A stretch of DNA of 7,343 bases from Betaproteobacteria bacterium. GTDB lineage: Bacteria > Pseudomonadota > Gammaproteobacteria > Burkholderiales > SG8-39. Shown piece after piece: positions 5,673 to 7,343 of this stretch. Location: contig JAFARH010000337.1 of the NCBI GenBank assembly GCA_019245555.1, forward strand, positions 1 to 7,343. Direction: 5' to 3'. The position numbers and the translations under genes were made by a program. Position 1 is the first letter of the stretch, and the number at the start of each line of letters is the position of its first letter. The notes under the pieces were generated by a model. The model worked only from the letters and a program-made list of their open reading frames with translations. It was not told the DNA's origin and searched no databases.

Positions 5673-7079
5673 TTAGCGGCCGTAAACGTCCTCGAATCGA
5701 ACGATGTCGTCCTCGCCGAGATAGGCGCCGGACTGTACTTCGATGATCTCCAGCGGCACCTTGCCCGGGTTTTCCAACCGGTGCTTGGTGCCCGGCGGAA
5801 TGTAGGTGGACTCGTTCTCGGTCAAGAGGAAACTTTCTTCGCCGCGCGTGACACGGGCGGTGCCGCACACCACGATCCAGTGCTCGGCGCGGTGGTAGTG
5901 CATCTGCAGCGATAGCGCGGCGCCGGGCTCGACGACGATGCGCTTCACCTGGAAGCGCTCGCCCTTCTCGATGCCGTCGTAGCTGCCCCACGGGCGCTGC
6001 ACCTTGCGGTGGACGAGCGTCTCGTCGCGGCCAGCCGCCTTCAGCTCAGCGACAAGTTTGCCGACGGCCTGCGCCTTGTCTTTCTTGGCCACCATTACTG
6101 CGTCCGGCGTCTCGATGACGACGACGTCGTCCATGCCGACGCACGCGACCAGCCGACTCTGGGCGAGGACGAGCGCATTGCGGGTGTCGGCGAGATGTAC
6201 ATCACCGTCGGTCGCGTTGCCGGCCTCGTCCTTCTCCTCAATCGACCACAGCGCATCCCATGCGCCGACATCCGACCACCCCGCGTCCAGGGGCACGACG
6301 ACCGCATGGAGCGTGTTGGGCTCGGCCGTGACCCGCTCCATCACGGCATAGTCGATCGAGTCCGATGGGCAAGCACCGAAGGTCGCGCTGTCGATGCGGA
6401 AGAAAGCGCCGTCGCGCTTGCCTTGCCGATAGGAGCGTTCGCAGGCGGCGAAGATATCCTTGCGGAAGCTGCCGATGGCATCGAGCCACACGGAAGCCCG
6501 CACGGCGAAGATCCCGCTATTCCAGAGGTAATGACCCGACGCGAGGTACTCGCGGGCCGTATCGGCGTCCGGTTTCTCGACGAACGCCTCGATGGAGTTC
6601 AACTTTGAGGCGCGGATATAGCCGTAGCCGGTCTCGGGCGCAGTCGGCGGAATCCCGAAGGTGACGATATGTCCCTGCTGCGCCAGCGCCGCGCCCTTCT
6701 CGACCGCGCGCTGGAAGGCTGCACGGTCGCGGATGAAATGGTCCGACGGCATGACGAGCAGTACGGGATCGTCGGAAGTGACGGCATGGATCGCCGCCAG
6801 CGTGAGTGCCGGGGCCGTGCCGCGACCTTTCGGCTCGAGCAGGATGGCTTTGGGCTTGGCACCCATGCGTTCGAGCTGCGACTGCACCATGAAGCGATGC
6901 GCTTCGTTGCAGACGAGTAGCGGCTCGCCGATCGCGGCGACGCCGCGGCAGCGCGCCGCCGTCTCCTGCAGGAGCGTCTGGCTGCCGTTCAGGGCGTGCA
7001 GCGGCTTCGGATGGTGCTCGCGAGAAAGCGGCCAGAGCCGCGTGCCGGATCCACCGCAGAGGATCACGGGCTGGATCAT
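5673..7079 (-). CDS. algA: Bifunctional mannose-1-phosphate guanylyltransferase / mannose-6-phosphate isomerase
   Basis: The 468-aa cytoplasmic enzyme is of the AlgA/CpsB/XanB type. It makes mannose-6-phosphate from fructose-6-phosphate, and GDP-mannose from mannose-1-phosphate and GTP. The N-terminal nucleotidyltransferase domain has CGGSGTRLWPLSR (8-20), the probable catalytic Lys25 in HPKPL (usually YPKQF), FVEKP (166-170), WNSGIF (186-191) and DAGWSDVGAWDALW (265-278). The C-terminal cupin isomerase domain has RPWGSYD (362-368), the metal-binding LQMHYHRAEHW (391-401), PPGTKHRLENPGK (428-440) and EVQSGAYLGEDDI (447-459). Length matches the family (about 470-480 aa). The frame stays open upstream to 7340, but ATG 7079 puts MIQPVILCGG exactly where family members start, and the extension overlaps the end of the glycosyltransferase gene in another frame. 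A TTG at 7106 is a weak alternative. It is 49 bases from the upstream gene, so probably cotranscribed, and it provides GDP-mannose for the EPS. Confidence 0.97.
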   Translation of the reverse strand: MIQPVILCGGSGTRLWPLSREHHPKPLHALNGSQTLLQETAARCRGVAAIGEPLLVCNEAHRFMVQSQLERMGAKPKAILLEPKGRGTAPALTLAAIHAVTSDDPVLLVMPSDHFIRDRAAFQRAVEKGAALAQQGHIVTFGIPPTAPETGYGYIRASKLNSIEAFVEKPDADTAREYLASGHYLWNSGIFAVRASVWLDAIGSFRKDIFAACERSYRQGKRDGAFFRIDSATFGACPSDSIDYAVMERVTAEPNTLHAVVVPLDAGWSDVGAWDALWSIEEKDEAGNATDGDVHLADTRNALVLAQSRLVACVGMDDVVVIETPDAVMVAKKDKAQAVGKLVAELKAAGRDETLVHRKVQRPWGSYDGIEKGERFQVKRIVVEPGAALSLQMHYHRAEHWIVVCGTARVTRGEESFLLTENESTYIPPGTKHRLENPGKVPLEIIEVQSGAYLGEDDIVRFEDVYGR

Positions 7080-7081
7080 CG

Positions 7082-7096
7082 TCGGCGTGACGCCGA
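7082..7096. repeat. Short palindrome just upstream of the mannose gene start
   Basis: TCGGCG and CGCCGA flank a 3-base centre immediately before ATG 7079. It could fold in the mRNA leader or be a protein site, but GC-rich palindromes this short are common by chance. No clear Shine-Dalgarno is seen between it and the ATG. Confidence 0.25.
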
Positions 7097-7128
7097 GCTC
7101 AATCAAGATGCGACCCCCGGAGAAAAAT

Positions 7129-7343
7129 CTAGGCGCGCGCGCTGCGGCGCCGCTCACCGAAGAGTTTGGGATAGCTCCAACGTGAGATAAACCGCGCCAG
7201 ATAGTCCGCTCGGGCGCATTCGCCCATCTGGCGCATCTTCTCGGGGAAGGCCTCGGCCCACATGAGATGTCGGGCGAGGTCGCGCGCCGAGCCGGGCTCG
7301 AAGAGAAGCCCGTTCCGCCCGGGCTCGACGAGCTCGCCAAGCG
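7129..7343 (-). CDS. Glycosyltransferase group 1 (GT4-like), C-terminal fragment
   Basis: The last 70 residues and the TAG stop (7131-7129) of a gene entering from the right edge are present. GELVEPGRNGLLFEPGSARD near the fragment's start is the typical late motif of GT-B, group-1 glycosyltransferases, in which the conserved Glu and GxNGLL loop contact the nucleotide-sugar donor. It is followed by MRQMGECAR and a helical tail with a WSYPKLF stretch. It probably adds a sugar to the lipid-linked EPS repeat unit at the inner membrane. Donor and acceptor cannot be told from this part. It shares strand and direction with the GDP-mannose gene 49 bases downstream, so a mannosyl donor is a reasonable guess. 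Confidence 0.8.
   Translation of the reverse strand, partial: LGELVEPGRNGLLFEPGSARDLARHLMWAEAFPEKMRQMGECARADYLARFISRWSYPKLFGERRRSARA

Noticed and set aside
4864..5673. TTCTT at 4864-4868 and 5669-5673 as a target-site duplication
   Set aside because: The right copy overlaps the inverted repeat by a base, the sequence is simple, and Y1 transposases do not normally create duplications.
7080..7340. N-terminal extension of the mannose enzyme by 87 residues
   Set aside because: The extension reads through the end of the glycosyltransferase gene in another frame, is Ser/Pro/Arg-rich, and precedes the conserved MIQPVILCGG start.

Overview
The window looks like part of an exopolysaccharide (EPS) locus from a GC-rich proteobacterium, most likely a betaproteobacterium. 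The basis is an EpsL-type outer-membrane barrel and an EpsG-type BY-kinase-like ATPase, both typical of exosortase/PEP-CTERM EPS loci in that group, together with uniformly GC-rich codon use. The genus cannot be named from the sequence alone.

Layout from left to right. (1) Positions 3459 down to 1 form a leftward, tightly packed operon. It holds a short EpsG-like P-loop ATPase (3459-2800), then a 445-aa protein with a serine-acetyltransferase-like left-handed beta-helix at its C-terminus and a long unusual N-terminal half (2798-1461), then a membrane sensor histidine kinase that runs off the left edge (1423 to <1). (2) A 167-bp divergent intergenic region (3460-3626) carries a strong sigma-54-type -24/-12 sequence facing the leftward operon, plus dyad symmetries. 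(3) epsL (3627-4862) reads rightward. (4) An 801-bp self-contained REP-associated tyrosine transposase (RAYT/Y1) element (4869-5669) follows, bounded by perfect 18-bp inverted repeats. It sits exactly between the stop codons of two convergent host genes. (5) Positions >7343 to 5673 read leftward: the last 70 residues of a group-1 glycosyltransferase, then a bifunctional mannose-1-phosphate guanylyltransferase/mannose-6-phosphate isomerase.

Taken together, the right-hand genes supply GDP-mannose and a sugar transferase, EpsL is the probable outer-membrane component of EPS export or attachment, and the EpsG-like ATPase is a probable regulator of chain length or export. The acyltransferase may O-acetylate a sugar. 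The histidine kinase, with the sigma-54-like promoter ahead of its operon, suggests two-component control through RpoN, although no response regulator lies inside the window. The most unusual items are the multidomain acyltransferase, the sigma-54-like site placed almost on top of a start codon, and the compact transposase element whose stop codon lies inside its own terminal repeat.
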